Made by a program: the position numbers and the translations under genes. The notes beneath the pieces were generated by a model, which had not been told where the DNA came from, did no database searches, and was given only the letters and a program-made list of their open reading frames with translations. Of a stretch of DNA of 64,000 nt, positions 30,074 through 37,675 are shown piece by piece (position 1 is the stretch's first letter; every line of letters begins with the position of its first letter). Source of the DNA: a virus; the IMG/VR virus record IMGVR_UViG_3300036818_000088, positions 1-64,000 of that record, one strand, 5' to 3'.

Positions 30074-30591
30074 TGACGACTGAACCCCTAGCCGGTATGG
30101 AGAAGGGCAGCGTCGTCTTCAGCGAGAATCGCCGGTACCGCTATGCGCTGCTGCGGTGGTGGGATAAAAGGCTGCCCCACGTCTTGTGGGTGATGCTGAA
30201 CCCCTCGACCGCAGACGCCAACACCGACGACCCCACGATGCACCGCGTCATCGGCTTCTCAATGGATCGGCTTTACGGCAGCCTCACCGTCGTCAACGCC
30301 TTCGCCTTGATCTCTACCGACCCACTCGGGCTGGTCGCCGTCGATGATCCGGTTGGCCCCGAGAACGATTCCATGCTGGCGCAAGAGGTCTCGCAGGCCG
30401 ACACGATCATCTGTGCATGGGGTAGCCAGCGTGTCGGGCTGCACTCCCGTATCCGCGAGGTCCGGGCGCTGATCGCTGAGCATCGTCGCGCCGAGGCCCG
30501 AATCCTTTGCCTCGGCACGAACGCCGATCACTCCCCGCGCCATCCCGTCCGTCTGCCAACCTCAACGACACTAGTTCCCTTCGAGGTCTAA
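30073..30591 (+). CDS. DUF1643-family protein
   Basis: ATG at 30073 overlaps the previous stop. The family pattern is clear: YRYALLRWWDKRLPHVLWVM, LNPSTAD, DPTMHRVIGF, and VVNAFALISTDP. DUF1643 proteins occur in phages and mobile elements; the biochemical function is not known. Confidence 0.8.
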   Translation: MTTEPLAGMEKGSVVFSENRRYRYALLRWWDKRLPHVLWVMLNPSTADANTDDPTMHRVIGFSMDRLYGSLTVVNAFALISTDPLGLVAVDDPVGPENDSMLAQEVSQADTIICAWGSQRVGLHSRIREVRALIAEHRRAEARILCLGTNADHSPRHPVRLPTSTTLVPFEV

Positions 30592-30640
30592 GCATGGCGA
30601 TCAAGCCACCTACGACTCCCGCTGCCCCGAGTGCGATGAG

Positions 30641-30880
30641 ATGATCTACGAAGGCGAATCAGAGGGCGTCTGCGCCTCCTGCGGCAAGCCGCTCGGCATC
30701 CGAGCTAACTGGCGGATGACTCAATCAGGACGCGCCTACCACTACGGCTGCGAGCCAACCGAAGTCGCTGACAAGCAGGGCGAGAGCCTGACCGAGCATG
30801 CCGAACGGGCAGCGCGCAGCGTCACTCACGGCCGCGGTCAGCAGGTGCTCGATCAGGAGGTGCAGGACGATGATCGCTAG
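30641..30880 (+). CDS. Zinc-ribbon protein with an unclear start, 79 aa or more
   Basis: The frame is open back to about 30575 and upstream of the ATG at 30641 it encodes a CPEC knuckle that pairs with the downstream CASC, so the true protein should start earlier. No start codon exists there in this frame. The ATG at 30594, just after the previous stop, is in another frame and would reach CPEC only after a one-base shift. A frameshift mutation, a sequence error or an unusual start is implied. Confidence 0.5.
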   Translation: MIYEGESEGVCASCGKPLGIRANWRMTQSGRAYHYGCEPTEVADKQGESLTEHAERAARSVTHGRGQQVLDQEVQDDDR

Positions 30881-31064
30881 AGCCTGCTACGTCATCTGCG
30901 ACCGCTGCGGTGATCCAGCCTCAATCTCGACAGACGGAGCCAAGATCGCCCGCTCACACGCTCGCCAAGAGGGCTTCAAGCGAATCGCCGTCGACACTGG
31001 ACTTCGACACGAAGACGTTTGCTCGCGCTGCCTTCGGCCTGAGGATGAGGAACCACATCAATGA
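30870..31064 (+). CDS. Small zinc-ribbon protein, 64 aa
   Basis: ATG at 30870 overlaps the previous gene; GAGGTGCAGG upstream. CDRC and CSRC pairs are separated by 35 residues, a simple zinc ribbon. Function unknown. Confidence 0.6.
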   Translation: MIARACYVICDRCGDPASISTDGAKIARSHARQEGFKRIAVDTGLRHEDVCSRCLRPEDEEPHQ

Positions 31065-31204
31065 GTTCCCGCATCCACTGCTGGCTCCACGGCCACGACT
31101 GGGGGCGCTGGGACCGCGGCAACCACAAAGACATCTTCGGCAACATCTGGTCCCTGCGCTGGTGCAAGCAGTGCCGGGCTTCACAGAGGAGGTGCGTCGG
31201 GTGA
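31061..31204 (+). CDS. Small Trp/His/Cys-rich protein, 47 aa
   Basis: ATG overlaps the previous TGA, and its stop overlaps the next GTG. The sequence is rich in Trp and His with a late CKQC pair (CWLHGHDW, LRWCKQC), typical of small zinc proteins in actinophages. Function unknown. Confidence 0.5.
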   Translation: MSSRIHCWLHGHDWGRWDRGNHKDIFGNIWSLRWCKQCRASQRRCVG

Positions 31205-31440
31205 GTAAGCAGGGGGTGGACTACACGCTAAAGCAGGCAGAGAGGCTTAAGCGAAAGATCGACCGCGAGGTCGCGAAGATCGAGGATGCCCTGTCGGTGC
31301 TTCGGCATACCGTGCCCGATACGACCGCCAGCAACTTCGCCCCCGGCGCCGGAGGCATCGACGGGATCGCAGAGGAAGTGCGCGCGAATCGGCCACGGCC
31401 TGAACGACATCATCGACCGCCGAACGGAGACCGACCATGA
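31201..31440 (+). CDS. Hypothetical 79-aa coiled-coil protein
   Basis: GTG at 31201 overlaps the previous stop, with AGAGGAGG upstream. Residues 8-35 form a charged helix (LKQAERLKRKIDREVAKIED). The tail is Pro/Arg-rich and overlaps the next ATG. Function unknown. Confidence 0.5.
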   Translation: MSKQGVDYTLKQAERLKRKIDREVAKIEDALSVLRHTVPDTTASNFAPGAGGIDGIAEEVRANRPRPERHHRPPNGDRP

Positions 31441-31793
31441 GTAAGCAGCTATCCGACCCTTGGCGCCGGCACATCCCTACGCTGACCCACATTATGAACG
31501 CGGTCCACCAGGTCCGCTGGGATCGCTGCATCGACGCTGGCGGCGGCATCCTGCGCCTCTACGGCTGGGTCGACCGCGTGGACGATCATGCCGATTTCGT
31601 GATCCTCGACGCCCTGCACTCCATCTACGGACTCAGTTTCCTTTTCGCGACCTCAAGCCCCGACCCGTCCATCAGCGCCGAAATGGCCGTAGCCATCGGC
31701 ATCTCCTTCGACGACCACGTCTCCTGCCAGCGCATCGAGCAGGTCTTCGGTGGTGCGGTGGTCAACGCGATCAAGCTGGGCGGCACCTCGTGA
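31437..31793 (+). CDS. Hypothetical 118-aa protein
   Basis: ATG overlaps the previous stop. Alpha/beta pattern: GILRLYGWVDRVDDHADFVI, LDALHSIYGLSFLF, then a helical end. No family recognised. Stop overlaps the next GTG. Confidence 0.55.
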   Translation: MSKQLSDPWRRHIPTLTHIMNAVHQVRWDRCIDAGGGILRLYGWVDRVDDHADFVILDALHSIYGLSFLFATSSPDPSISAEMAVAIGISFDDHVSCQRIEQVFGGAVVNAIKLGGTS

Positions 31794-32173
31794 ACAAATG
31801 CCCCTTCTGCAGCATGACCTTGACGTTTGGCGACGGTGCCCTGTGCTCCAAAAAAGACTGCCCGGCGTCGAAGCCCTGCCCTACCTGTGGTGCCGGGTGG
31901 GAGGCGATCGAGACCGGCAGGTACGGCAGGGTGACCCGGCTCTGCTCTCTCGTCTGCGTCCGCGACCATCGCAGCCACTTCCGCTACAGCGACAAGTTCT
32001 TCTGGTGGGTGGAAACCGAGCACGGGCCACCTCGCCGCCCCGTCGAGAAGATGCTGCGCCACGAACTCATCACCGAAGCCATACGCCTCGGGATCAAGAA
32101 CCCCGACCTCTACATCGTTCGCGAGCTGCGGCCTGTCGTCGCCAGCAGGCTGCGCCAGGAGGCGGGGCGCTGA
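31790..32173 (+). CDS. Zinc-ribbon protein with two Cys clusters, 127 aa
   Basis: GTG at 31790. CPFC...C and CPTCGAGW in the first 45 residues give two knuckles, followed by a CSLVC pair and a basic helical region. Likely nucleic-acid binding; function unknown. Confidence 0.6.
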   Translation: MNKCPFCSMTLTFGDGALCSKKDCPASKPCPTCGAGWEAIETGRYGRVTRLCSLVCVRDHRSHFRYSDKFFWWVETEHGPPRRPVEKMLRHELITEAIRLGIKNPDLYIVRELRPVVASRLRQEAGR

Positions 32174-32478
32174 TGCCACTGATCGGGCTGCGGACTCCCA
32201 CGGCTCGGCACATCGAGAACCACATCGACCGCCTCGCGGTGAAGCTCGCCCGTGAGTGGGGCACGGTCTCGCCGCTCTGCCGCATCTACCTCGACCCGAA
32301 GACGACCAAGCGCGCTGTCATCGAGCGCTTCAGCCCCGCCGTCATCTGCCCAGATTGCATCCGGGTTGCTCGGCGCTGGTACGCGGCCCGCTACTTCGTG
32401 CCCTTCGATGCCGTGCAGCGTCGGCGGTTGCTCGATGCGATCGGCTGGGATCTTGAGGCGGTGGTAGCGAATGGCTGA
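32173..32478 (+). CDS. Hypothetical 101-aa protein with CPDC
   Basis: ATG at 32173 overlaps the previous stop. Has LCRIYLDPKTTKRAVIERF and a single CPDC knuckle at about residue 62, then a helical end (VQRRRLLDAIGWDLEAVV). Function unknown. Confidence 0.55.
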   Translation: MPLIGLRTPTARHIENHIDRLAVKLAREWGTVSPLCRIYLDPKTTKRAVIERFSPAVICPDCIRVARRWYAARYFVPFDAVQRRRLLDAIGWDLEAVVANG

Positions 32479-32944
32479 ATCGCCCGAGGACGTGAGGAGG
32501 GAGTTTGAACGCGAGCTGACTGAGTTCGCCGAAGCCAACGTAATCGGAAAAGCTCCTGCGAGGAAGAGCGGAATCCGAAACACTGAGGAAGCCGTCGAGT
32601 CGCTTATGAAGCGGACCTATGGAGCCACCGAGGCCAATGCATCCGCTGAGAACGTCTGGGCCTGCAACTTTCCCTTGGAACCTGAGCCGCCAATCTCGGT
32701 CCACTTTGAGGCTGGCGAGGAGATCCCAAACATCTGGCAAGAGCCACGCCGCCGCTGCCAGTGGAGCTGCTCTGATCCGGCGCATCCGTGGCCGCATCCG
32801 CTCAACTGGCTGAGGATGAAGTTCTTCGGCTACCCTCGCCGTTGCCCGCTACATGGCATTCGCCCCGAGCCACTAGTCAACGTGGACGTATCCGCCATTC
32901 TCCCGCGGCGGGACATCATCGTCAGCCATGTGAAGGTGAAATAG
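32471..32944 (+). CDS. Hypothetical 157-aa protein
   Basis: ATG overlaps the previous gene. The N-terminal 60 residues are helical and charged; the second half has Cys, His and Trp residues (CQWSCSDPAHPWPHPLNW, CPLHG) that may bind zinc. No family recognised. Confidence 0.55.
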   Translation: MAESPEDVRREFERELTEFAEANVIGKAPARKSGIRNTEEAVESLMKRTYGATEANASAENVWACNFPLEPEPPISVHFEAGEEIPNIWQEPRRRCQWSCSDPAHPWPHPLNWLRMKFFGYPRRCPLHGIRPEPLVNVDVSAILPRRDIIVSHVKVK

Positions 32945-32947
32945 CAG

Positions 32948-33178
32948 TTGGACTCCTCCGCCCTAATTAACCGCCTCCGCGCCATCGCCACCGACTCCGC
33001 GCTAGACGCCGACCGCCTCCTTCGCAGAGCAGAGCGCGGTGGCATCGAATCCTCAGAGCAGCGCAGCGAAGCCAGCGGCAAGCGCAACGATGCTGCCTTC
33101 CTGCACCAACTCGCCGATGCGCTCGAGCGCTGCCCGCTCGACGACCTCGAAGATATAGCCGAGCGGGCGAGCGGGTGA
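32948..33178 (+). CDS. Hypothetical 76-aa helical protein
   Basis: TTG start three bases after the previous stop, no strong ribosome-binding site. Helical (LINRLRAIATDSALDADRLL). No family. Confidence 0.5.
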   Translation: MDSSALINRLRAIATDSALDADRLLRRAERGGIESSEQRSEASGKRNDAAFLHQLADALERCPLDDLEDIAERASG

Positions 33179-33224
33179 TGTCAAGAGCGCCGCTTCGTAG
33201 ATAGTCAAACAAAAGGAGACCAGC

Positions 33225-33326
33225 ATGTGGGCAGGAATAGCCATTGGAGTCCTCGGCACCATCGTCGTCGAGGCCATCGTCGCTGTCGTCTTGGTGCTGA
33301 AGTACGGCGAAGGCTGGGGCGACTGA
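33225..33326 (+). CDS. Very small membrane protein, 33 aa
   Basis: ATG six bases after AAAAGGAG, which gives this tiny gene good support. One transmembrane helix fills most of it (IAIGVLGTIVVEAIVAVVLV). Function unknown. Confidence 0.5.
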   Translation: MWAGIAIGVLGTIVVEAIVAVVLVLKYGEGWGD

Positions 33327-33454
33327 TCGACCCGCCAGAGATCGACTCCGAGTGGCACTATCCGAAATGGACGAACGGGCGATGGTCAGGACGGCGGTGG
33401 CCTGCAGGCTGGGAGCCGTGGGCACCCGAGATTCCCGACTTCCCACCGGGATGA
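33323..33454 (+). CDS. Small Trp/Pro-rich protein with probable CTG start, 43 aa
   Basis: The frame has no ATG, GTG or TTG near its 5' end, but CTG at 33323 overlaps the TGA of the upstream gene (CTGA), mirroring ATGA/GTGA/TTGA elsewhere. The product is LIDPPEIDSEWHYPKW and similar, rich in Trp and Pro. Its stop overlaps the next ATG. A second gene (46576) starts with the same CTGATCGA context. Confidence 0.4.
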   Translation: MIDPPEIDSEWHYPKWTNGRWSGRRWPAGWEPWAPEIPDFPPG

Positions 33455-33987
33455 GACGCGACCACCAAAGCACCGAGCTGACCCGCGCCCACGATGCGCA
33501 GGGCTTTGAGCACTGGCCGCTCGCCGCGATCTACACCTTGCGGGCGATGGGCAGCGTTGGCGGTAATCAGTGGATGGACACCGTGGAAGTCCAGGAAGCG
33601 AGCCAAGTCATCGGCCGCACGCTCAGCTACCCTGCTGCTCGCAACGGCATCCGCTATCTCGTCAATACGTGGGATGCCGAGGAGAGTGTCCGCGATCTTT
33701 GGTCGATTCAACGCCTCACCCCCAAAGGGCGCCAGCGCGCCGCCAGGTCCTTTGCGCTGTTCCCGGCCGAACGCAAGGATCGCGAGATCAGCGTTATCGA
33801 GAAGCTGCCACCCGATCCCGTCACCCCGCTATGGCGAATCCTCTACGACGAGGGAGAGGTACTCGTCATCGCCGCTGATCGCCAAGCAGCCCTCGCCCTC
33901 TTCGAGTCAGAGACAGGAGAGGATGCCCATAGGGCTGAGCCGGTGGATACGACAGCGCCCGTGGTGCTGACTTGGACGCTGCGCTGA
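33451..33987 (+). CDS. Hypothetical 178-aa protein
   Basis: ATG at 33451 overlaps the previous TGA. The first 60 residues (HWPLAAIYTLRAMGSVGGN, then VEVQEASQVIGRTLS) could form a small winged helix; the C-terminal part (VLVIAADRQAALALFESETG) is alpha/beta. No family recognised. Confidence 0.55.
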   Translation: MRRDHQSTELTRAHDAQGFEHWPLAAIYTLRAMGSVGGNQWMDTVEVQEASQVIGRTLSYPAARNGIRYLVNTWDAEESVRDLWSIQRLTPKGRQRAARSFALFPAERKDREISVIEKLPPDPVTPLWRILYDEGEVLVIAADRQAALALFESETGEDAHRAEPVDTTAPVVLTWTLR

Positions 33988-33989
33988 GC

Positions 33990-34145
33990 ATGGCTCGCCG
34001 CTCCCCCAACCGCTCTCGCTACCACAAGAGCGTCCGCCAAGACCGCAACCGCATCGCCGGAGAACAACGCCAAGCCAAGGGAGAGCCAAACGACCAAGAA
34101 CGCTGGGCCGACGAGCTCGTGCGCAAACTCCGAAAAGGCAATTGA
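33990..34145 (+). CDS. Small basic protein, 51 aa
   Basis: ATG three bases after the previous stop. Rich in Arg, Lys and Gln (MARRSPNRSRYHKSVRQDR). Function unknown. Confidence 0.45.
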   Translation: MARRSPNRSRYHKSVRQDRNRIAGEQRQAKGEPNDQERWADELVRKLRKGN

Positions 34146-34312
34146 GGGCAAGCGCGATACGGTGAACCAGTGTCGTCAGTGTCGCGACAAGACACCGCCA
34201 AACAGACAAGTGGTGCCGACAATGGACAAACGGAGGAGAGAGGACCACAATGCGGCGCTATTTCCGACCCCCGACTTCGCCGCCCCGCCGAGCCGTCCCT
34301 TAACATGCCGCT
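34146..34312. promoter_or_regulatory. Intergenic region with a palindrome and a promoter-like variant
   Basis: This gap of 167 nt has a perfect palindrome TGTCGCGACA (34180-34189) with partial copies nearby, a possible operator. At its end TAACAT (34301-34306) is followed after seven bases by TGCCCGATCA (34314-34323), a decamer variant overlapping the next start codon. No gene is clearly supported inside. Confidence 0.35.
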
Positions 34313-34693
34313 ATGCCCGATCAGCTACCTGTCCGCTGCCCTGCCGCCCAGCCTCTCGTCGGCCCACCGGTAGGCGGCCCCTCAGTCATCTGCGGCATCC
34401 TGCGCCGCGAGGGCGACGCCCAGGACGGCATCAGGGAGGGCACAGGCCAAGAGCACCTGACCGTCAAGGGCGACCCCTCGATCGTCCACGGCTTCTGCTG
34501 CGGCACAGCCCTTCCGCCGGCAACCGTCGAGCAGGCCAAGGGCGAGGCCCGTGCCAACTACGGCTACTGCTCGATCTGGCAGCAAGAGAAGGAGCGCATC
34601 TGGGTAGAAGCCGAGAAGGCGTGGGGAGCGACGCCCCGCAAAGAGATGGCGCCGATCACCTCGGCCGACGACCTGATCGCTAGCCTGAGCTGA
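34313..34693 (+). CDS. Hypothetical 126-aa protein
   Basis: ATG at 34313 lies inside the decamer variant, so translation would start very near the mRNA end. The first 20 residues are Pro/Val-rich, then CGILRREGD and a helical region (ARANYGYCSIWQQEKERIW). No family. Stop overlaps the next ATG by one base. Confidence 0.5.
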   Translation: MPDQLPVRCPAAQPLVGPPVGGPSVICGILRREGDAQDGIREGTGQEHLTVKGDPSIVHGFCCGTALPPATVEQAKGEARANYGYCSIWQQEKERIWVEAEKAWGATPRKEMAPITSADDLIASLS

Positions 34694-34890
34694 TGGCTAG
34701 TCTGAAGAAGGGCGACTGGGTGCAGGTCATGCCGCTGCCCAGCTCCTACGCTTGGGCCGAGCCGCGCATCGGCATCATTGACAAGCGCTACCTCGGCTAC
34801 GGCGGGCCGGGACGGTGGGTCTATGACATCGAGGTCGACGGCGAGGTGCTGCCCGAGGTTGCCGAGTCGCGGATCGAGGCGGCGGCATGA
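34693..34890 (+). CDS. Hypothetical 65-aa beta-rich protein
   Basis: ATG overlaps the previous stop. SLKKGDWVQVMPLPSSYAW and VYDIEVDGEVLPEV give a small beta-barrel (SH3-like) pattern. Function unknown. Confidence 0.5.
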   Translation: MASLKKGDWVQVMPLPSSYAWAEPRIGIIDKRYLGYGGPGRWVYDIEVDGEVLPEVAESRIEAAA

Positions 34891-35075
34891 GCGAGCTTGG
34901 GTGGTCGATCCGCTGGCACGTCACCCGTATCTTGGTCGGGAACTCATCGTTCTTTGTCGCGGCGGTCACAGACGGCGTTCACGCCTTCCTACGGGAGTTC
35001 TCCGGGACGTGGTCTAATCGCTGGCGGCGAAGTGACCGGGATGAGTTCCGCCGCCGCTGGGATGCTTCTAGATGA
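34887..35075 (+). CDS. Hypothetical 62-aa protein
   Basis: ATG overlaps the previous stop. Hydrophobic middle (ILVGNSSFFVAAVTDGVHAF) and a basic tail (RWRRSDRDEFRRRWD). No family. Confidence 0.5.
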   Translation: MSELGWSIRWHVTRILVGNSSFFVAAVTDGVHAFLREFSGTWSNRWRRSDRDEFRRRWDASR

Positions 35076-35129
35076 CCATGGCGACCGCCGCCTAACTCCC
35101 GCCCGACCAACCCATAAGGAGAAGCCCAC

Positions 35130-35933
35130 ATGCTCCACACACTCGCCCTCGTCAACGAGTCCACGGTCGTCGAGGACGCTGAGCTGAAACAGATCGCTCG
35201 CGCCCTGCAGCACCAGATCAACCACGACTTCGCCCCGCACTGGTTCACCAACGGCAACGTGGTCGCCGTGCCGAAGGGCCAGAAGGCTGACGCCGCGCAT
35301 TGGTGGATCGTCATCGCCGACGATGTCGAAGAGGCCGGCGCGCTCGGCTACCACGACCTGACTCCGGATCTGAAGCCGGTGGCGATCGTCGGCGCCAAGA
35401 CCGATCTCGAATACGACGCCAAGGTCAGCGTCACGATCAGCCACGAGGCGCTCGAGATGCTCGGCGACCCCTACATCATGCTCACCGCCGAAGACCCGGT
35501 TGCCGGGCGTCTATATGCCTATGAGACAGCCGACGCCGTAGAGGCCGACGATCTCGGCTACGACGTTTTCGGCGTCACCCTCTCGGACTTCGTCTTCCCG
35601 ACCTACTTCCAAACCGAGTTCCGGGGCAAGAGCCAGCAGATGAGCTTCCGCGGCAACGTCAGCCAGCCCTTCGAGCTGGCGACCGGGGGCTACCTCAGCT
35701 ACCGCGAGATCGGCGACTCGAAGTGGAAGCAGGAAACCAAGCAGGAGGCCGCTGCTGATCCCCAACAGCGCCAGCACGCCCAGCGCCATCCCGGCTTCCC
35801 CCCCGGCTCTCGCCGCGAGCGCCGCATACGCCGCAGCCAAGCCGCGTTGAAGGTCAGCGACCACGCTCTCTCGCCGGGTCATGGCGGCGGACGGGCTGCG
35901 TTGCGGGTGGTGCAGGGAGGGAAGGATTGCTGA
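35130..35933 (+). CDS. Zincin-like phage protein, 267 aa
   Basis: ATG after AAGGAGAAG. The N-terminal 200 residues resemble a phage and bacterial family with a zincin-like active site: HWWIVIADDVEEAGALGYHD, then SHEALEMLGDP (His-Glu helix), YAYETADAVE and PFELATGGYLSY. Whether it is a peptidase is not known, and the second HExxH histidine is not present. The last 65 residues are basic and low-complexity. Confidence 0.6.
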   Translation: MLHTLALVNESTVVEDAELKQIARALQHQINHDFAPHWFTNGNVVAVPKGQKADAAHWWIVIADDVEEAGALGYHDLTPDLKPVAIVGAKTDLEYDAKVSVTISHEALEMLGDPYIMLTAEDPVAGRLYAYETADAVEADDLGYDVFGVTLSDFVFPTYFQTEFRGKSQQMSFRGNVSQPFELATGGYLSYREIGDSKWKQETKQEAAADPQQRQHAQRHPGFPPGSRRERRIRRSQAALKVSDHALSPGHGGGRAALRVVQGGKDC

Positions 35934-35975
35934 ACCTCCTTCACTCTCCTGCTACGATGTAGCTACACCCGATCA
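35930..35975 (+). promoter_or_regulatory. Promoter with CACCCGATCA decamer
   Basis: CTGAAC (35930-35935), 17 nt, extended -10 TGCTACGAT (TACGAT 35953-35958), seven bases, then CACCCGATCA (35966-35975) and AGAGGAG. It shares a longer upstream block with the promoter at 20848, including CTCCTTCAC. Confidence 0.65.
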
Positions 35976-35986
35976 GAGGAGCGTTG

Positions 35987-36250
35987 ATGTTCGGTATTCG
36001 CATAGGAGGCAGCGGACAGGTCTATCTCTCAGTGCCAGTCCTGATTGACGACGAGTGGACTACCTGCTGGCGCTTGCTGGAGTCTTGGCAATACGGAGGC
36101 GCAAAGCGCAACGATGCTGGCCGCATCTTCCATAACGATCCGACGCTGCCGCATCCGCTAACCGGTAGGCCTAGTGATCCGCCGCGGTGCACGGACTGGG
36201 CTAAGCAACCACAGGCGATGCTTGAAGTGCTGGCGGCTTCGGTTTGGTGA
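35987..36250 (+). CDS. Hypothetical 87-aa protein, decamer-controlled
   Basis: ATG at 35987 after AGAGGAGCG. Beta-rich start (MFGIRIGGSGQVYLSVPVL) and Trp-rich middle. No family recognised. Stop overlaps the RNase H start. Confidence 0.6.
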   Translation: MFGIRIGGSGQVYLSVPVLIDDEWTTCWRLLESWQYGGAKRNDAGRIFHNDPTLPHPLTGRPSDPPRCTDWAKQPQAMLEVLAASVW

Positions 36251-36765
36251 TCTATCGCATCTGGACCGATGGCTGTTGTCTAAAGCCGCCGTGGGGGAAA
36301 GAGGGAGCCGGCGGCTGGGCGATGGTGGTTGAGGAAGACGGAAAGGTGCTCGCTACCGATTGCGTCGGCTATGAGTGGACCAACCCCTTGGAGATGGAGA
36401 TGCGCGCTGTCATCGCTGCGCTGCGCTACGCCGATGGGCGCCAAGTCGAGATCTTCTGCGATGCCAAGGTCGTCGTCACCGGTGCGATGGAGCACCTCTC
36501 CGCCTACCGTCGCAAGGGCTGGCGCACCGTGCCGGGAGGCGAGGTCGCGCTGTGGCAGCGGGTCGAGGAACTGCTGTTGGGCAGCCTCACCACGATCTTA
36601 TGGGTGCCGAGTCACTCGGGCTATCCCTTTAACGAATACGCCGATGAGCTCGCCGATATCGCCGCTAGGGGCGCTCGCACGGCGCGCTTCGACCCGCTGC
36701 CTACCGCTGCGGTGATCGCCTCGCAGTTCGCGCCGTTGGTTGCACAGGGGACAGCCAGTGGATAG
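36247..36765 (+). CDS. RNase H-like ribonuclease
   Basis: GTG overlapping the previous stop. The type 1 RNase H catalytic pattern is visible: Asp8 in WTDGCC, Glu in PLEMEMRAVIAAL, Asp in IFCDAKVVV, and a late His/Asn/Asp group in SHSGYPFNEYADELAD. 172 aa. It would remove RNA from RNA-DNA hybrids, such as Okazaki primers. Confidence 0.8.
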   Translation: MIYRIWTDGCCLKPPWGKEGAGGWAMVVEEDGKVLATDCVGYEWTNPLEMEMRAVIAALRYADGRQVEIFCDAKVVVTGAMEHLSAYRRKGWRTVPGGEVALWQRVEELLLGSLTTILWVPSHSGYPFNEYADELADIAARGARTARFDPLPTAAVIASQFAPLVAQGTASG

Positions 36766-37240
36766 GGCAGCCAAGGTCGCCAAGGCGAGGAAGCTGCGCG
36801 AGCAGGGGTTGAGCTATGCAGAGATCAGCGAACAGCTAGGCATCTCGTATTCAACGGCCTACGACTATGTAACCGAAGCCACCACGCGCTGGAGGCGAGA
36901 GCACCCTGATCGCCTTCGTGAACAAAACCTCGCCCGCAACGATGCCAAGCGTGAGGCGGAAGCCGGAGAGTGCGAGAGGTGCGGCGGTCGGGTCAGTGAC
37001 GGTAAAAGGTTCGATAGATGCAATGAGTGCCGCCGTACCGAGGAACGTTCCGACACCGCCGAGCGCGCCGAACGCTTCATCCGTCTGCGCGAACGCGGCT
37101 TGCTCAACCATCAGATCGCCGAGCTTGAGGGGGTTTCTATGCAAGCCGTTGCCACAGTGCTGTACCGGGCGCATAGGCAGATCGGCCTCTACGTCCCGCC
37201 CTCGCCCTACCACCATCCCAAGCCCCCGATCCTCGGCTAG
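36758..37240 (+). CDS. Double helix-turn-helix protein with central zinc knuckle
   Basis: GTG at 36758 overlaps the RNase H stop. The first helix-turn-helix is QGLSYAEISEQLGISYSTAY, a zinc knuckle follows (CERCGG, CNEC), and a second helix-turn-helix is LLNHQIAELEGVSMQAVATV. Probably a DNA-binding regulator. 160 aa. Confidence 0.65.
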   Translation: MDRAAKVAKARKLREQGLSYAEISEQLGISYSTAYDYVTEATTRWRREHPDRLREQNLARNDAKREAEAGECERCGGRVSDGKRFDRCNECRRTEERSDTAERAERFIRLRERGLLNHQIAELEGVSMQAVATVLYRAHRQIGLYVPPSPYHHPKPPILG

Positions 37241-37275
37241 GCTTGCACCCAGTCAACTTCGACCGAAGGAATTCT

Positions 37276-37482
37276 ATGCAGATCAAGGTGCGAAACGAAT
37301 ACGGTTGTACGGAGGTGCTGGTCGTCAATCCAGCCACCGACATGGTGCTATACGAAATCTCTTTGCAGGACGGCAAAGAGGTTGTGGTCACCGCTGTCAA
37401 CGCCCACGAGGCCTCCGACATTGAGGTCGGCGAGGTCACCGTCTCCGGCAACTTCGAGCCGAGCGGCGAAGGTTCCGAGTAG
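37276..37482 (+). CDS. Hypothetical 68-aa protein
   Basis: ATG at 37276 after GAAGGAA. Beta-rich (QIKVRNEYGCTEVLVVNPAT), acidic. A TAGGCT box and a decamer-like CACCCAGTCA lie upstream (37238-37255) but with unusual spacing. No family. Confidence 0.55.
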   Translation: MQIKVRNEYGCTEVLVVNPATDMVLYEISLQDGKEVVVTAVNAHEASDIEVGEVTVSGNFEPSGEGSE

Positions 37483-37675
37483 AATTTCGCTACGACGGTC
37501 GGAAGAGAGGGGCGAGCGTGGGGAAGGCACCACACCAAGCGCTCGCCGCCTGGCCATTGACTCTCCGGGTGCTATCGAGCACGGACTTGTGCCGACGATC
37601 GAAAACGGCGGCGTCAACCTCAGCTAGGACTCGGCAGGGCAGTCGCGATCCGCGCCAGCGACTACCCTTCACCGC
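37483..37675. other. Hairpin-rich stretch partly covered by a tiny gene
   Basis: GGCGAGCG (37511-37518) pairs with CGCTCGCC (37540-37547), and inside it GTGG pairs with CCAC. A second stem pairs GGG/CCC and AGTCGC/GCGACT between 37637 and 37667. Either could act as processing or attenuation signals; no T-run follows. Confidence 0.35.

Noticed and set aside
34162-34683. 173-codon frame with CRQC start.
   Set aside because: Over most of its length it is an arginine/proline-rich shadow of the 34313 gene.
37238-37255. TAGGCT followed by CACCCAGTCA upstream of 37276.
   Set aside because: Only two bases separate box and motif and the motif has two mismatches; geometry is unlike the other sites.
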